Positions 35,101 to 48,352 of a DNA stretch of 64,000 nt are shown here, in pieces. The translations under genes and the position numbers were made by a program. The stretch covers positions 1,798,001-1,862,000 of the forward strand of contig NC_060112.1 in the NCBI RefSeq assembly GCF_021155765.1. The letters are read 5' to 3'. The DNA comes from Diprion similis. Lineage: Eukaryota > Arthropoda > Insecta > Hymenoptera > Diprionidae. The notes beneath the pieces are model-generated. The model ran no database searches and was not told the origin of the DNA. It saw nothing but the letters and a program-made list of their open reading frames with translations. How positions within the stretch are numbered: position 1 is the first letter of the stretch; each line of letters starts with the position of its first letter.

Positions 35101-37752
35101 ATAATTAGTAAGGAGTGATATTTGCATTTCTTCTGCTTTTTACTTCTCATTTTCAACATCTCGTCGTGTCGTTCAATCAACATCAATTTTATTCAATCGA
35201 AGTAATACAGTACATATATTTTAAGATAAGGGGGAAGGATAACTTTCGAGAGCAAAGCGAATTGAAATTGAATATTAGAATGCAGAATGAACGCTCGATG
35301 AAAAATTTATAACCGTTTTTAGTTGGCGTAAAATTTTTCCAGAAAAAAAAAAAAAAAAAAAAAGAATGAAACAAAAAATTTAGTGCTCAAAATGAAAGAA
35401 AAATTCCAGTTACAGAGAAGGAGCGTAAGAATATACACTGTCCTCGTTTGCTTCATTTGCTAGACCTAAATTTAGATATTCCTTCTAACAGAAATACCGG
35501 GGTCATTTTGCAACAAAAAAAAAAAAAAAAAAATGTCTAGAATACATTTATTATACTGCAGCTTGCATACAAAAATTCAATCGATATTTATACACACTGA
35601 TCAAATATTGCAAATGTGTTATTTGAAGTTCTACAATGATTGTGTTGAAGGCTTACAACTCGTTGTATTCCTGTGTGTCCTCATTTCTATAATATGAAAT
35701 TTATTGATCAAGTTCTATAAGATATGTGTGGAGAAGCTGGGGGGAAAAAGGAGACTTATAATACTCCAGTAATTTTTAATATGAAATATAAAGAAGAACG
35801 CACAAAGTAGAACCTAAAAAAAAGTCAAGTAAAAATCGAACAAACAAAAATAGAGAAAAAAAAAAACAATCAAAACTATAATAAGAGAAAAAAATCTTTA
35901 AAATCTGTTACCCCAGTGAGTACATATACACCCATCGTAACAGGTCCAAGCAAAGGTCACCAGAAATTAATCACCACACAAGGTTTTGTTGCTACTTGAA
36001 AAATGTTGCTATTATTCTGCTTTTCTTTTTTCTTTATCTTCTTCCTTTTTTTTTCATCGCATGATATTAATAATAATATTAATAATACTAATAATAATAA
36101 TCATCGTATCGTAAATATGGTTACAAATTTATTTTTTTCTATATCATATATCAGAATATCATGTATGTACAAAGAAACGGTCGTTCTTGGTAGCTTTGAA
36201 AAAAAAAAACGTTTAAAAAGCATGTAGTAAATAATCGATTAATACTTCGAGATATATATTTGTGTATCGATATATTTATATATATGTATGTTTGTGTATG
36301 GATAAAATGTATTCGGCTGTACGTCGAAAAGTAATTTTAAGTCAGGTGGGTCGGGGGGGGGGGGGGGGGGGGTAAAAAAAATAAAATAAAGAAAGTACGA
36401 GTGGTTTAGCGGCGTCGACAGTAATCAATGGAATAAAAACTTGTACATCATTTCCACACACTTGGCAGCATCATTTATGTAATTATATATGATGATGTTA
36501 TAATACTGAGTTTGTTTATTACAGACAGGATTAGAGAAGAGGAAAAAATAATGGTAAAATTAATGCGCAATAGATGAAATTCTTATCCCTGAAAAGAGAT
36601 CCAAAGAAGGTGCATAAAATTACTTAACTCTGAGCAAAAATTGTGTTATTTTTGTGTTTCTTTAAATTAAGAAATAATTGAACAGCGGTATGATCGCAGT
36701 GTACAATAATATCACTCTTACCATGCTACTTTCTGCTATAAAAAGCCATTTTCTAATTCATCTACGCTGAATGAAAAAAAAAGGAGTATTGTGATTATTT
36801 CTTTTCCTTTAATGTGCTAAGAAATGATTAAATTTTCTCACTAGCAGCAAGCAATCTTTCATGTATATGCCACAGTCTGTTTTTCCCTATTATAACAGAT
36901 AGGTTCTATTTCAAGTATGTTTTTTGTTTGTGTCATTAAATTTGATAACTTGGAACAAGTAACTAACTAAATTCGACTCGATTACAATCTATTGACATCC
37001 AATTACTGTTCCTTTCAGTTTCATTTTGCCAATGAAAAAGAAGTCGCTCTATCTATGGAAATATTTGTCAGTATGCTGGTACAGCATGCAGTGCCAAAAA
37101 ATGCGCCAAACAGTGTACATACTAGTTTGTGTTCAATTTTCTTTTATTATCAAATAAGTAATCGGCCACATAATTATACAGGGCAGTTGTACGAGGCAAA
37201 GAGGCAAGTTGGATATAAAATTATTTTAACGAAATAATAATGCATCACATCGATTGAAGAGGAAACCCTCATTCTCTGATCACAAATAAAATACAAGTTA
37301 TTTGGAGAGATCAATGGAAAAAAAAAAAAAAAAAAAAAAAAAGAAGAAATCAAACAGACAAACAAAAGAAAGAAGGCAAAGACTGTACAAGGCTTCTAAT
37401 TCTCACATATACAATTTAAATAAAAGAAAAAAGTGCCTCAATGCCTGCACGCACATTTCCGATCGATACAAAAATTTTGTTTCAGCTTAGGAGATGAAAA
37501 AAATATGAAAAAAAAAAAAATTTTTTAACCTGAGCCTTGAGACAATTTTTTTGTGCTTTGGATATATTAACTACAATAATAAGTAACCTTTTGCAGGTGA
37601 TTCTCGACGACTTTGACGATAGCTGGTGCATGTTCAACGTTATCATCGGCCAGCATCGTCAGCATGTTGATCAGGGGTTTACTGTTGAACGTTAGGTCGG
37701 ACAGCGACGAGATATACTCATCCGCTATCTCCTGTGACCTGGGAGTCGACAT
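26103..37752 (-). CDS. Pcf11: Pre-mRNA cleavage complex II protein Pcf11
   Basis: Fifteen exons on the minus strand join with consistent phases into 1,936 codons: 37588-37752, 34320-34445, 33662-33856, 33326-33556, 33138-33242, 31659-33000, 30765-30873, 29249-30655, 28911-29153, 28474-28823, 28099-28363, 27758-27984, 27436-27677, 26539-27004 and 26103-26440. Residues 1-140 form the CID that binds the RNA polymerase II C-terminal domain (YLIDSIVKNV, then FTQNIVNLFCGVFEK and LRQTWNEVFP). A glutamine/leucine-rich coiled coil follows (about 185-235), then a Ser/Asn-rich disordered part with poly-Asn. Two zinc fingers flank the acidic YEEIEDLED segment: C1528/C1531 with H1545-H1550, and C1629/C1632/H1661/C1664. 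The tail is Glu/Lys-rich with two psi-K-x-E sites (IKEE, VKTE). Pcf11 couples 3'-end cleavage to termination. The length suits insect Pcf11. Confidence 0.96.
34446..37587 (-). other. Large first coding intron of Pcf11
   Basis: The 3.1-kb intron splits the CID coding region after residue 55. It holds several poly-A tracts (near 35341, 35515 and 37319) and a run of about 20 G (36353-36372). A 70-codon plus-strand frame lies at 34788-35000, without family resemblance. No second gene inside it can be supported. Confidence 0.6.
36353..36372. repeat. Homopolymer run of about 20 G
   Basis: An uninterrupted G run, reading as C on the transcribed strand of Pcf11, lies inside its first coding intron. 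Runs this long are prone to sequencing-length error and can form G-quadruplex DNA. Confidence 0.8.
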
Positions 37753-39546
37753 CGCGCACCGGTCCCTCTGCCCACCTCTTCAGACGGTTCAAAAAAGCTG
37801 GAATCGACCAACTCGACGTCTTCAGTTCTTACCGTGGTAACACGTTCATTTCACACTGTTGTACAAACAAGATAATGGTATTATTATCATTTTTATCTTA
37901 TTTATAATCATTGCGAAAAATATAATGTGTTCATTTCTTTTCCACTGGCATTTTACTTTGTACAAAAACGAAATATATGGTTAATTTTCTCGAATAAGTT
38001 CCCACTAATAGAATATATTAATGATAGAAAAGAAGAGATAAGGGAAATCAAATAACAAATTTATGTCTAAACGGGGGAAGAATTTCGGTTGAAATGGAGC
38101 ATTTTTTCTGCAAACGATGACGATGCTTTGTGGAGAATTATTGACGATACAGGTGCGCGTTAGACGCAGAATGGACGAGCTTGTGTAAATAAAATTTTCC
38201 GATAGCAAGGTTTGTGTTTGCATGCAAATAATACGTGGGGTTGACGCGTATTATTGAGAAAACGGTAGTGTTTAGCGAGTGACGAAACAGTTAGCGCGGC
38301 GTTGCGGTATTTTCATCGACCGATAAACTTTTTTATTAATATTATTTTCTCAACTCTCGAGAAGGGGAAATGATGTAAAATGTATTTGGAATAACGCGTA
38401 TGAATACAATAAGCAATTAAAAATTCGGTGAGTCACGTAACAGTAATGATTACAATGAATTGGTTCAGATATCCAATTTATGATTTACGAGATATCCAAT
38501 GAGACTCGACTACACGCTGCTGCTTTTTCTCTTTAACATAGTTCGCCGTTATACAGTCAGGGATAGATAACACGTACAACACACTTTCTAATTTGATCGA
38601 AACTTTTATCACCGATAAATAAGGTCGAAAAAACGTCGAAAAGACGATAATTCGTATCTAAAAGCGTTCATAATTACCTTATAGATACATTTCTAGGCAC
38701 AGTTACACATCCTACGCACTAAAACCGTTTATTTTATTTATAACAGATTACTCGTACAACAAGTATCCTCGCACGAACGAAGCTTCACGTAAAATGGCTA
38801 CTGTACCCCCGTATAGTCCATTAAACATCCACCGATAAAAGGAGACTTCTGATTGGTCGAGTCGGTGGTCAGCCATCTTAGGCATCACCCACCGGCCAAT
38901 CAGGAACAGCTTAACATTCCTGGCGTGAACTAGTTTACGATTTTCGCTACCGCGGCGCTGGGTTAGGCACTTGTTCTACGTCATTGGCTAATGGAGATAA
39001 TAAAGACGGCCGACTCTACGTAAAATTTTTCGCTTCCGCAAATCGTTACGTAATTTCCAGCAGAAATAACCAATCCTAATTTCACAATTTGGATAGCTCC
39101 AATCGTCGACGCGTGATGTGATCAAAACGTCATTCTGACAGTATGAGGCAGTCGTAGTATCGTGTCTCAATAGTAATCGTGTATCTCCAGCAGCAGTAAT
39201 GAATATTATTGTTGATTGAAATGTGATCGCGCAAAGCGTTTCGCAATTCAAAATCAAACAGCAACGACTTGTGTAATACACTTTACAATTTACTTCAACA
39301 GCCCCGCGATGAAACTTTACGAATCTTGCAGCCTGTGCAATTATTATTGATGTGATCGTAAATTTCCTTATATTTCGAGATCACTGGTGTTGCTGCTGTC
39401 AAGGTGAGTCTCTCGATACGAAAAAAGTACATCGCATTATCGTTTTAAATTTTCACCCTGTAGAGGAAATGTTCTCAACAATTACCCCCTTACAAACAGG
39501 ATATCTTTTTTACACGGGATCGGGTCACCGCGGAATCGCAAATGCG
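37753..39546. promoter_or_regulatory. Shared upstream region of PCF11 and RAB30, CCAAT-rich
   Basis: Two diverging genes start 1.8 kb apart. A G+C-richer core at 38840-38990 carries three CCAAT boxes: ATTGG at 38852-38856, CCAAT at 38896-38900 and ATTGG at 38983-38987. The first two are arms of an imperfect palindrome (CTGATTGG with GTCGGTGG against CCACCGGCCAATCAG). In its centre is GCCATCTTA, which resembles a YY1 site. The non-coding first exons of both genes are probably inside, but I cannot place transcription starts. Confidence 0.5.
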
Positions 39547-40758
39547 ATGGAAGACTATAAATTCCTCTTCAAAGTTGTTTTAGTTGGTAATGCAGGGGTG
39601 GGAAAAACATGCTTAGTAAGACGATTTACTCAGGTAATCATTTTCATTTAAAAAATAAGCTGGTTTAGATGAGTCGTCTGAAATTTTCCTTATATCCCTT
39701 TTATATTCGTTTTGTTCTTTGTTTTCACCAGGGGCTCTTTCCCCCCGGTCAAGGTGCAACGATCGGGGTTGATTTTATGATCAAAACCGTCGAGGTAGAA
39801 AACGAGAAAGTTAAGGTTGGTATCTTACCTTTTTTTTGCATGTGGATTGTTAACTAAATATGTTAAACGAATATGTATACACATTTCTACAATCATGTAA
39901 AATTTCCAAGATCACTGAAGTCCTAAAATTGCATATAAAAATACTCAACATAAATGAGAATGAAATTTCAAAGGTGTTACATATGTATAATAACCTCCCT
40001 TGCTTTCGTTCTTGTGCATATTCTTACCTCTTATAACTGTACTATTACTATAATATGTTTGAATTGGTCAGGAAACATTTGATTGAAAAATTATTAAATT
40101 TTTTTAGCTACAAATTTGGGACACTGCTGGACAAGAAAGATTCCGATCGATCACCCAAAGCTACTACAGATCTGCGCATGCTTTAATTCTAGTTTATGAT
40201 ATTTCTTGTCAGCCAACTTTCGATTGTCTTCCCGATTGGCTACGAGAAATCGAAGAATACGCCAGCAACAAAGTACTGAGGATACTAGTTGGTGAGAACA
40301 ACATAATTTTTTGATGGTAAACAAGAAATTTTGCGTGAAGTCAATTTGATAAATTCTGATTAAAAATGTCTCATAACTAATTCATCAGGTAACAAAATCG
40401 ATCGTGAAGATAGAGAAATACCAACACACGTCGGAGAAGACTTTGCGCAGAGACACAGCATGTATTTTTTGGAAACATCTGCAAAGGAGGCTGAAAATGT
40501 GGAAAGACTGTTCATGGAAATTGCTGCCGAGCTCATGGAGGTAAGAAACTGGACGATTTTTATTCCCAAAACATGTAGAACTTTGACGTGCATTCATTGT
40601 GAATTCTTTATAAAAATCTTTTCTTCCGTTTTTCTTTTAAATTTCAGCAAGCACGGAGCAAGGAATTACCGAGGTACGAAACAAACGCCACGTCAATTAA
40701 TGGTAAAACAACTTCAATCGGCGACAGCAGTAACTGCAGTTGTAGCCGACTTACTTAA
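39547..40758 (+). CDS. Rab30: Small GTPase Rab30
   Basis: Five exons (39547-39633, 39732-39815, 40108-40291, 40389-40540, 40648-40758) give 205 residues. The start [14 protein letters not shown] matches Rab30. GTPase motifs are visible: P-loop GNAGVGKT, switch I with TIGVDF, switch [19 protein letters not shown] and the ETSAK loop. The segments [28 protein letters not shown] and [22 protein letters not shown] are specific to Rab30. Rab30 works at the Golgi and in autophagy. The C-terminus NCSCSRLT has a CSC pair followed by four residues instead of a terminal CC/CXC, so geranylgeranylation of this isoform needs checking. The ATG at 39547 is chosen by homology; the open frame continues upstream. 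The gene is head to head with PCF11 and tail to tail with the SDR gene. Confidence 0.96.
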
Positions 40759-43700
40759 TCTTGTGGGATCGAATTGTTTTCAACAACTTATTCCCCTATT
40801 ACCGAATCAACCAATCAATGGCAACTGATATCCCTTGACGTACCAGAAGTAGCTTGATGAGAAGTGTCGCAATGTTAATAACCATTCTCAATCCACTCGA
40901 TAGCATTTCAAGCCTGTTGATTTTACACATATATTAAATCTATACATACCTATAATATATATACCTGTTTTTAAAATTTTTTATCGCGTCATTTGAAGAA
41001 ACTAAAGAAAATTAAACAATCAAATTGTGAAGTCCATCAAAGCTTGTGTAGATAGTGTCTTGGAAGTACGTTTTATCCTTTTATTGAATAATTCCAACTT
41101 TTGCGTTCCTTTTTCTTGCTTGTATGTACTTATATTTTGTTACATACCCACGTCAAATGAATGAAGTGTCCGTATGAAAAAAGTGGCACGCCGCAGTTTT
41201 TGATTGTTCAAATGCAGGTTGGGCATTGGAATTGTAAATACAAACTTGTGAGAGTCAAACTCTGTTAAATTTGATAAACAGTTGATTAATTATTTAAGTT
41301 TCCATTGAGATTTTAATATCTAGTTATTGATTTATCGTTAATTTTTATCGTTAAGGCTAATTACTCATTGTACAATTATATCATAATTACATGTTGCAAA
41401 TATTATCTTCCTTGTTAAGCTCTCAGGTTACTCAATTTTCGTGCATCACAGTCTAGTCTGCATGTTGACTTTGTATAATTTGAACAGTATTGAATATAGC
41501 TCAGTGTTTCATTTACGTCCCTATTTTTTTTCATCCACATTTATAATGTAACTAATTCGGAATTCCTATCATTTCTATCGTTCAATATTTCTGGTAATTT
41601 GCCTAATCATACCATGGTTTTGTTTGGTTTGATTTACTCCGCGAACAGAGATTAGTTAAAAATAACTTACAGTTTGTCAAAGCTGAGGAAAGAAGCTGAC
41701 TGGATATTCCAAGTAAATACAAGTAGTCAATTAATATTAAGTAATTTTTTAACATAATACAATAAGATATCAACTTTCGATCACACTGCAGTAGTCCCAG
41801 ATCATCTGAACAGCTATTGCAAGCTTCCGAAAGACTATGATAATAGAGAACAAGGAATTAAAGATGGTGCGGCCAGGCTAAGAATCATGGCATGTCTCAT
41901 ACTATAATATAATAACTATAAACAGCTTCAATGGAAACAGAAGATAGAAAAAAAAAATGCTTCGTTTCGTGACGATTTGGTCCTTTAACATTGTGTATTT
42001 CAATTACTGAAACATTTCTGTCACACCAAATTAGCGCGTTGAACATAATTTATTGTAAACGTAGTGAAACGAAAAAACCAATAAACTGACAAAAAAAAAG
42101 GTATAGCTTTGGGCCATGCTAATGAAAACATATCAGTTCACTTGTCATTTATCTCTACATAAGTATGGTGTAATTCTTACTAAAATGATAGTGTGATAAA
42201 TGGCAATAAATGAAAGAAGACTTCCAAATTAAACACATGAATAAAATAGAACTTCAGGTTACCAGGAATTTCTCTAATAGCTGTAACATAAAATCTCTGC
42301 TATGTCGTAAAATGATGTATTACGAAGAACTTCTCAGCAAGAAATTTGAAGTTCTTTTGTGAAATGAACATAGTATATACTATAGTTAATTATCATATAT
42401 CACCGACTGAACAGTGATAGAATTTATTTACTAAGGCTCTGTACTTAATTCGCTTAAAACATAAAAATGATTGATTTATTGATGAGAAAATTAAAAATTG
42501 CCACAAATTACTGATTCAATGAAAAAAGAAAAAAAAACTCAAAACACACATCGACTTAGAAGTCTAGGTATTAAGTACGAAGAAATTGCTTTAATGTTTA
42601 ATGTATACTCCATGTTCAGTTAATGTAAATAATCAAAAATAGCTTTCATAGTTGCGTCCACGTGTGCATTAGCATCAGCATAAGCTTCTCCCATTGCTAA
42701 TAATAATCGGTGAATCGAAGAATATTGAAGTTTTTCAAATTGTCAATATTCTTAGTATCTATTTATGCCTTTAATAATTTATGCACAGCAATTGATTGTT
42801 GTTGTTATTAAACTGATTGAGAAATTAATAATAAGGTAATAACCGATGAATCACATTGCGTGTAATATGGTTGCATAGTTTTTTTCTCTCTTGTACATAT
42901 GCTTCAAATTAGACATTAAATGGCTTAAAATTTCACTTGCATAGCCGATAATAATTATCTTTTTTCAAAACGATAGTTCGATGCAAGAAAAAACAGCTTG
43001 TGCAATAAATATTATGATTGTAAAGTACATGCAACACACATACCTACACATCTGTGTCCTGCAATTGTAAGTGAAAATTAGTACTTATTGTAGTACTTTA
43101 AACCACTTACTGTGAAATGTTGACTGACTTTCTACTCAATTAGCATTTACTTGCATATCCATATATTGTAATAAATCCTACAGCGAACGAGTATTATTAG
43201 AAAATTTTTATTTGGCATGAAGAAATGAAACGAAAATAATTCAAAACAAAATAACTGCCAGATTGTTTATTTGCAAACTATAAATATCTATAAAGATATT
43301 TCTGCACTGCTTTAAATGCTAATAATGCTAGTAACCAAATCAAATCGACCAATATCTTGTAATTTATTTAATAAAAATTAAAATCAACTTACCACGATGG
43401 TGTTATAATTTATATTCAAATAAATATTTATAGCATCATATTAAGCACCCCCATTTTTTGTTGGCTGGGTTTCAGGCTATTCTTATTATATTCGAGATTT
43501 CATTTACGATTATTGGAATGATTAAAACTCGCCATTCAGTTATCCGTTGATTTGTTATTTCAATATTATTTCCTCCCTCAGAGTACATTATTTAAGATTG
43601 TGTCAATCTACCAACAAATTAATTAAACTTAATTGAAAAAACATGTACACTTACAAAGAAAAAAAATTATTACATATAATTTGTTTTCTTTACGCAGTGA

Positions 43701-44219
43701 TTAAGTTTACTCCACTTTAAGTAACATGCATAACACTATGTTGTAAAAATAAATAGGCAACAACTTTCATATATAATATCAAAGACATTTTAAAGTCTAG
43801 AAATAATTATTTATTCTAAGAATATGTCAAATTTTTTCTCTGTAAAGTTATCAATACATGATGTATATTTTTGTCCAGTCTCCATACACTTGCTATTCTT
43901 TGTAACCAAATAAAATCTCTGAACTGAACGCATCAGTCTTTTCTTCTTTGTTGATTATTCGTGAAATAATTCAACAAGTTAATATTTTTACCCTTTTCAA
44001 GGCCAAATATTTCAATCCGTTTTAAGTACATGAATATTGTAATACTTATGTTTTTGTTTAACAGCTATATACAACGAGTATGTTTTCAAGTTAATACTTA
44101 TATGTTAGCTACAGAATGTCATGATCTAGTTCTTTAACTTGTCAAAGTAACTCACAATGTGGTTTTGTAGCATTTTACGGCTGCTTGTTATGGAAAGCAA
44201 TATCAGAAGTAATTAAATT
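40759..44219. other. Tail-to-tail gap of RAB30 and the SDR gene
   Basis: A 3.5-kb AT-rich stretch without exons. Its left part is probably the Rab30 3' untranslated region. AATAAA hexamers are frequent (for example CAAATAAAATCTCTG near 43910). No inverted repeat or element stands out to me here. Confidence 0.45.
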
Positions 44220-45831
44220 TTAGATAAAACTTTTTAATCCAGTTTGTTCCAGCGACAAATTGAACAGTCGTTGGCGAATCTCTGGATCCTCAACTTCGTC
44301 GTTAACTGGACTTTCGCCACAGTTACTGACGTACATTCCACCTTTCCCTTCGATCTCATTACTCACAGCAGCATAAATAATTGGAGTAGCCCCTTGCGTT
44401 GGATTCTGTAGACACAAATTTATTTCAACATATTATGCATAAGGCTACTGATTTCATACAAGTTTATAAAAGTTAAATACTTGAAGTACAAACCTTGAAG
44501 AACAAGTTGATTATCCACTGGGCATACTTTTTCAACGCTGTATTATTAAAAAGATCCGTATTCACTATTCCAGGATGAACGGAGTAAGCTTTGACGCAAA
44601 TACCCTCCTTTGCCAGCAGTTCTTGGATGGATCTCGTAAACATCACTTGAGCCAATTTGCTCTGAGCGTACGCAGCTGACGTGATGAAACATTTTCTGGA
44701 ACGAAACAGAACTTGGGTCATTAATTCATATAAAGGTTTCAGGCAAGCAGTTTCCCGTAATCGCAAATACAGAGTTCAGTCTTTATAAACAAATCGTGTA
44801 CTTACTTCGAATTAATATCATCAAAATTTATCGTGCCAACGAGATGAGCGCACGAAGAGACATTGACGATTCTAGCCGACTCGTTATACGATCCAGCCGC
44901 TTTTAGCAAAGGTAGAAGCAGCGACGTCAACAAGAAATGAGAGAGGTAATTAACACCCCATTGCTGTTCGAAACCTTCCTTAGTTTCAGAATAAGGAGTA
45001 AACATGACGCCAGCTGAAAATGAGAAGAGATTCTAAATGATCTGCCAAACTTCTGCTTGGTTTTAAAGCATACATAATTTTGTTGATAGATGAAGCCACT
45101 GTACCATTGTTCACGAGAATATCAATTTTCTGGTACTCCGCCTTGATGGATTCGGCAAACCTCCTCACAGATTCAAGGCTGTTGTTATCCAATTGATAAA
45201 CCTTTGTCGATCCTCCAGTCACCCCTGACTCTCTCAGCGATCTGACGAGTCTGTCGGCAGCTGCAGGCGTTCTGCACGCTGTAAATAATTCATGCAAGAC
45301 ATAAGTACCCGTCTTTACAGGTTGAAGGAAAAGTGTAACGACGCTGTGCCACAGCGTAGAATATAGGTGAAATGCTATAGAAATTCACTATCAATTACCA
45401 ATTATTACTTCCATGTCACATTGAAGCAGCATTTTAACAACCGCAGCTCCGATTCCTCGAGATCCACCCGTAACGATGGCAACTTTTCCCGCCTTTTTAG
45501 GTAGGTCTGAAAAATGACAGAGTGTTTTTTATTCACAAATTCAAAACGAAACGTGAGAGTATTTTCATGCGTGAGAATAACGAAAATTCATAAATTTATG
45601 CACAATGTTATTACCGATTCTGTTGCGTTTACATTCAAGAAAATCTGCTACGACCGCCTTCATTCCAAGCGCGTTGTACTTGAATTCGTACAGTATTTCC
45701 GTGCTGATGTGGGACAGGCTTTTCTTCGGTTTGAAATAAGCCGCAAAGCCGGCTGCGAGAACGAAAATTGAACCGAATAAGAGGAACATGTTTGGGCCTT
45801 TACTCGACTTGGATACCACAGTTGTTTTCAT
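44220..45831 (-). CDS. DHRSX: Short-chain dehydrogenase/reductase, DHRSX-like
   Basis: Six exons on the minus strand (45615-45831, 45399-45506, 45105-45278, 44806-45013, 44494-44695, 44220-44405) encode 364 residues. A single hydrophobic segment near the start (LLFGSIFVLAAGFAAYF) suggests membrane anchoring. SDR hallmarks: cofactor motif TGGSRGIG, NNAG, the catalytic serine in NVSS, and YAQSK as Y-x-x-x-K. The stretch SKLAQVMFTRSIQELL, with HPGIVNTDLFNN and GATPIIYAAV, is closest to DHRSX among SDRs I know. Human DHRSX is reported to act in dolichol synthesis by oxidising polyprenol and reducing dolichal. That role is inferred here by homology only. A retinol-dehydrogenase-like label is the alternative. 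The gene is tail to tail with RAB30 and head to head with TMEM33. Confidence 0.85.
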
Positions 45832-46397
45832 TCGTTGCCGGCCGTCGATTCACTGAACCTTTAAATTATGATTATCAATTTCTTTGGAATAACGGTTCTT
45901 TTTCCCCCTGCCAAGGTTACTACTCGGAATACTTTCCGAAATTAGAACTTTCTCACTCCGGCCGCTTTCTCCGACCTTGCCTATGATCGTGCGCACGTAT
46001 CCGTGTAAGCGTTTGCACTACAATTACTTATTCATAGAATTCCACTAGTTACGGTATCTCTTTGCACTTTTACAGATAGAAACCGCAAGATAATAAATAG
46101 TACACAATGAGGGTTTATAGTGATTCGATATTCGTAATTGACTAAAATGAGGCTAAAATTATATACTGCATACGCTGGTTGGTATTGCAGATGAATTGTT
46201 GTTTGCAAGTATAACGTCGAGTAAGCAAATAATCATGTTTATAGTTGGGTAATAAACGGTGACCGCTAAATATCGCATTACACATATGTCATCGATAAAT
46301 AATTAGGGCAAATCACGTTGGTGGGCTTATGCTGGCTAAGCTCAATCTGTAGCCGCAGCGATCTGATGTGATTTGATTATGTTCGTTCGAAGCGTTC

Positions 46398-46742
46398 TTA
46401 AGGGGATGCTCTGGGCGATTTCGACGTTGACGTAGATATCTCCAAATATCAAAGTCTACGTACCTCGAAGCGGAAAAGGGCTTAGCAACCCATTGTATAC
46501 ACAATTCTGAGCAAAAAAATTTCAACACACTTTCATTTCACGCAAAAATAAAGACATGGCACGGATTCTATGAAATAGCAATAGTAAATTTATACAATTC
46601 ATGCCATTTCTTTATTTTGGCGTCAAATGAAAGTGTATTGGCGTGTTTTTGTACAGAACCGTGTATAGAATAGGGCTGTTAAACCCTTTTTCGTGTTTGA
46701 TATATGCAGTCAATGTCACCCTCAGCGCAGACACCCCCTTAA
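46398..46742. mobile_element. TTAA-flanked palindromic MITE, copy B
   Basis: Lies between TTAA at 46398-46401 and TTAA at 46739-46742. The left end is GGGGATGCTCTGGGCG, the right end complements to GGGGGTGTCTGCGC. Internal arms share GGGCTTAGCAACCCATTGTATACACAATTC with GAACCGTGTATAGAATAGGGCTGTTAAACCC on the other side. It is longer than copy A at 2007-2271 and shares its arm sequence (TATCAAAGTCTACGT, and ATACACAATTCTGA followed by CAAAAAAA). Inferred to be a non-autonomous piggyBac-like element. Confidence 0.65.
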
Positions 46743-48315
46743 AATTCACGAAATTCTCGCATGTTACGAATGTGCTTATCTTTTAGAAAGTTTCAAACGG
46801 ATAATCTGATGGACAGAAGGACTGGAGAAATAACGGGGATTAGTAAAGATACGCATGTCTCATTAAATGCTGTATGGAAGTATAAGTACGCATTGATTTC
46901 TCTGAAATTCTTTTTCCTTTCCCACAGCGGAAAGCGTGAATAGCCGTAAATGCTTGGGCAAGAAGCGAATGACCTTGTGATGCGCCACTGCCGACTAGTA
47001 CTTTCTGATTTCTGATTTCGAGAGTCGATATATCGACGCGTTGATTAATCGCGTACCGATAACCCGCGTGTTACGAAATCGATCTTTTCGAAATTTAGAA
47101 ACGTTTAATCCGTTTACGAATTTGTATTTACATTAAATAATGCGCGGAAATATTGAAATTTTTGCAGACACATGAAGGAGATGAACGAACTTAAATTCAC
47201 AATATGCATTCGTGTTTCCGACGCATAAAATAATAAATTCACGTTAAGAATCAGTATACTAGAAATCGAAGCGCGGTAATTGCTATTCTGCAAAGGTTTC
47301 CAGTACCTATTATCGCTTTATTTTTACAGGAACTCGACTTTAATACAATGAAAATGAGGACATTTTTAGCGCGGATTCCAGTGCAATTCAAGTTGAAATA
47401 ATTGCTATGAGATTCTTTGAGCATCTTGAAAAATCGTCACAATTAAAACACCTCAATTAAGGCCCAAGCTTGTGCCGCCATCTCCACAGGTCTTGACGAA
47501 TGAAAATACTGAACCGTGTCGCCGGTGCAGCAGCAAAGTCGATTCGAGTCAAGTCAACTCGCACCTGCTCGTGAAAGCCCGAGAAATACACGTAGCCGTG
47601 AAAACGGCTCAGATTAAACTGTGATTATTTACTACGAGAAATTGAATCAATTAATATAAGGTTAAACAGCATATAGTAGATATAAGGTGAGTGTCTTTTC
47701 ACGATTATCGATGTCCCTTCAACGCCCCTCAAATTCCCGTACAACAATCGCCCGCAAATCATCCGTGGAATGTGTGAACGTGCAAAAGTAGGGCTAGGTT
47801 CTTCCGATATATATGTCACGCATAATTACGATAACTGTAAATTAAGGGCTCTTCCCGATAGAATGATACCTCTGCAGAGGAATTAATTATTCAAACACAG
47901 CTCTGGACAAGTTCCGATTACTCACTTCCGACACTTTTACTCCAGACTGTAAAGAAGAAATTAAATTTACATGTATATCTGCACCTACATAATTATTATT
48001 TCACGATTTATTATATCTAAATGTCACCGATCACGCATCCCATGATAGATCGCTCATCGCTCGGTAATTTGCCTTTGGCACCTTAGAAATCATCTTCGCC
48101 TGAATAAAAACTGGCACAAATTTTGTCTTTCGCGTCATTAAATTATCAGTCTGTTCATCGTGTACAAGAATTCTTTCTCCCTCATTTTAATCTGTGTTAG
48201 AAACCTCTTTTACTTCAATTTTTTCTAACGAAAATATCAACGCCATCGTTGTTATCTTGTTTCCATTTTAATTGCCTAGTAAAATATTTCCTTAATTTAT
48301 GTGTCCTTGAGATGT

Positions 48316-48352
48316 GTCTCTCTCTCTCTCTCTACCTCTCTCTGTCTCTGTC
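48316..48352. repeat. TC-rich microsatellite
   Basis: An imperfect (TC)n tract, with TACC and TGTC interruptions, upstream of TMEM33. Confidence 0.7.

Noticed and set aside
47460-47610. Possible coding exon upstream of TMEM33
   Set aside because: Higher G+C but no open frame with splice sites; more likely promoter or untranslated leader.
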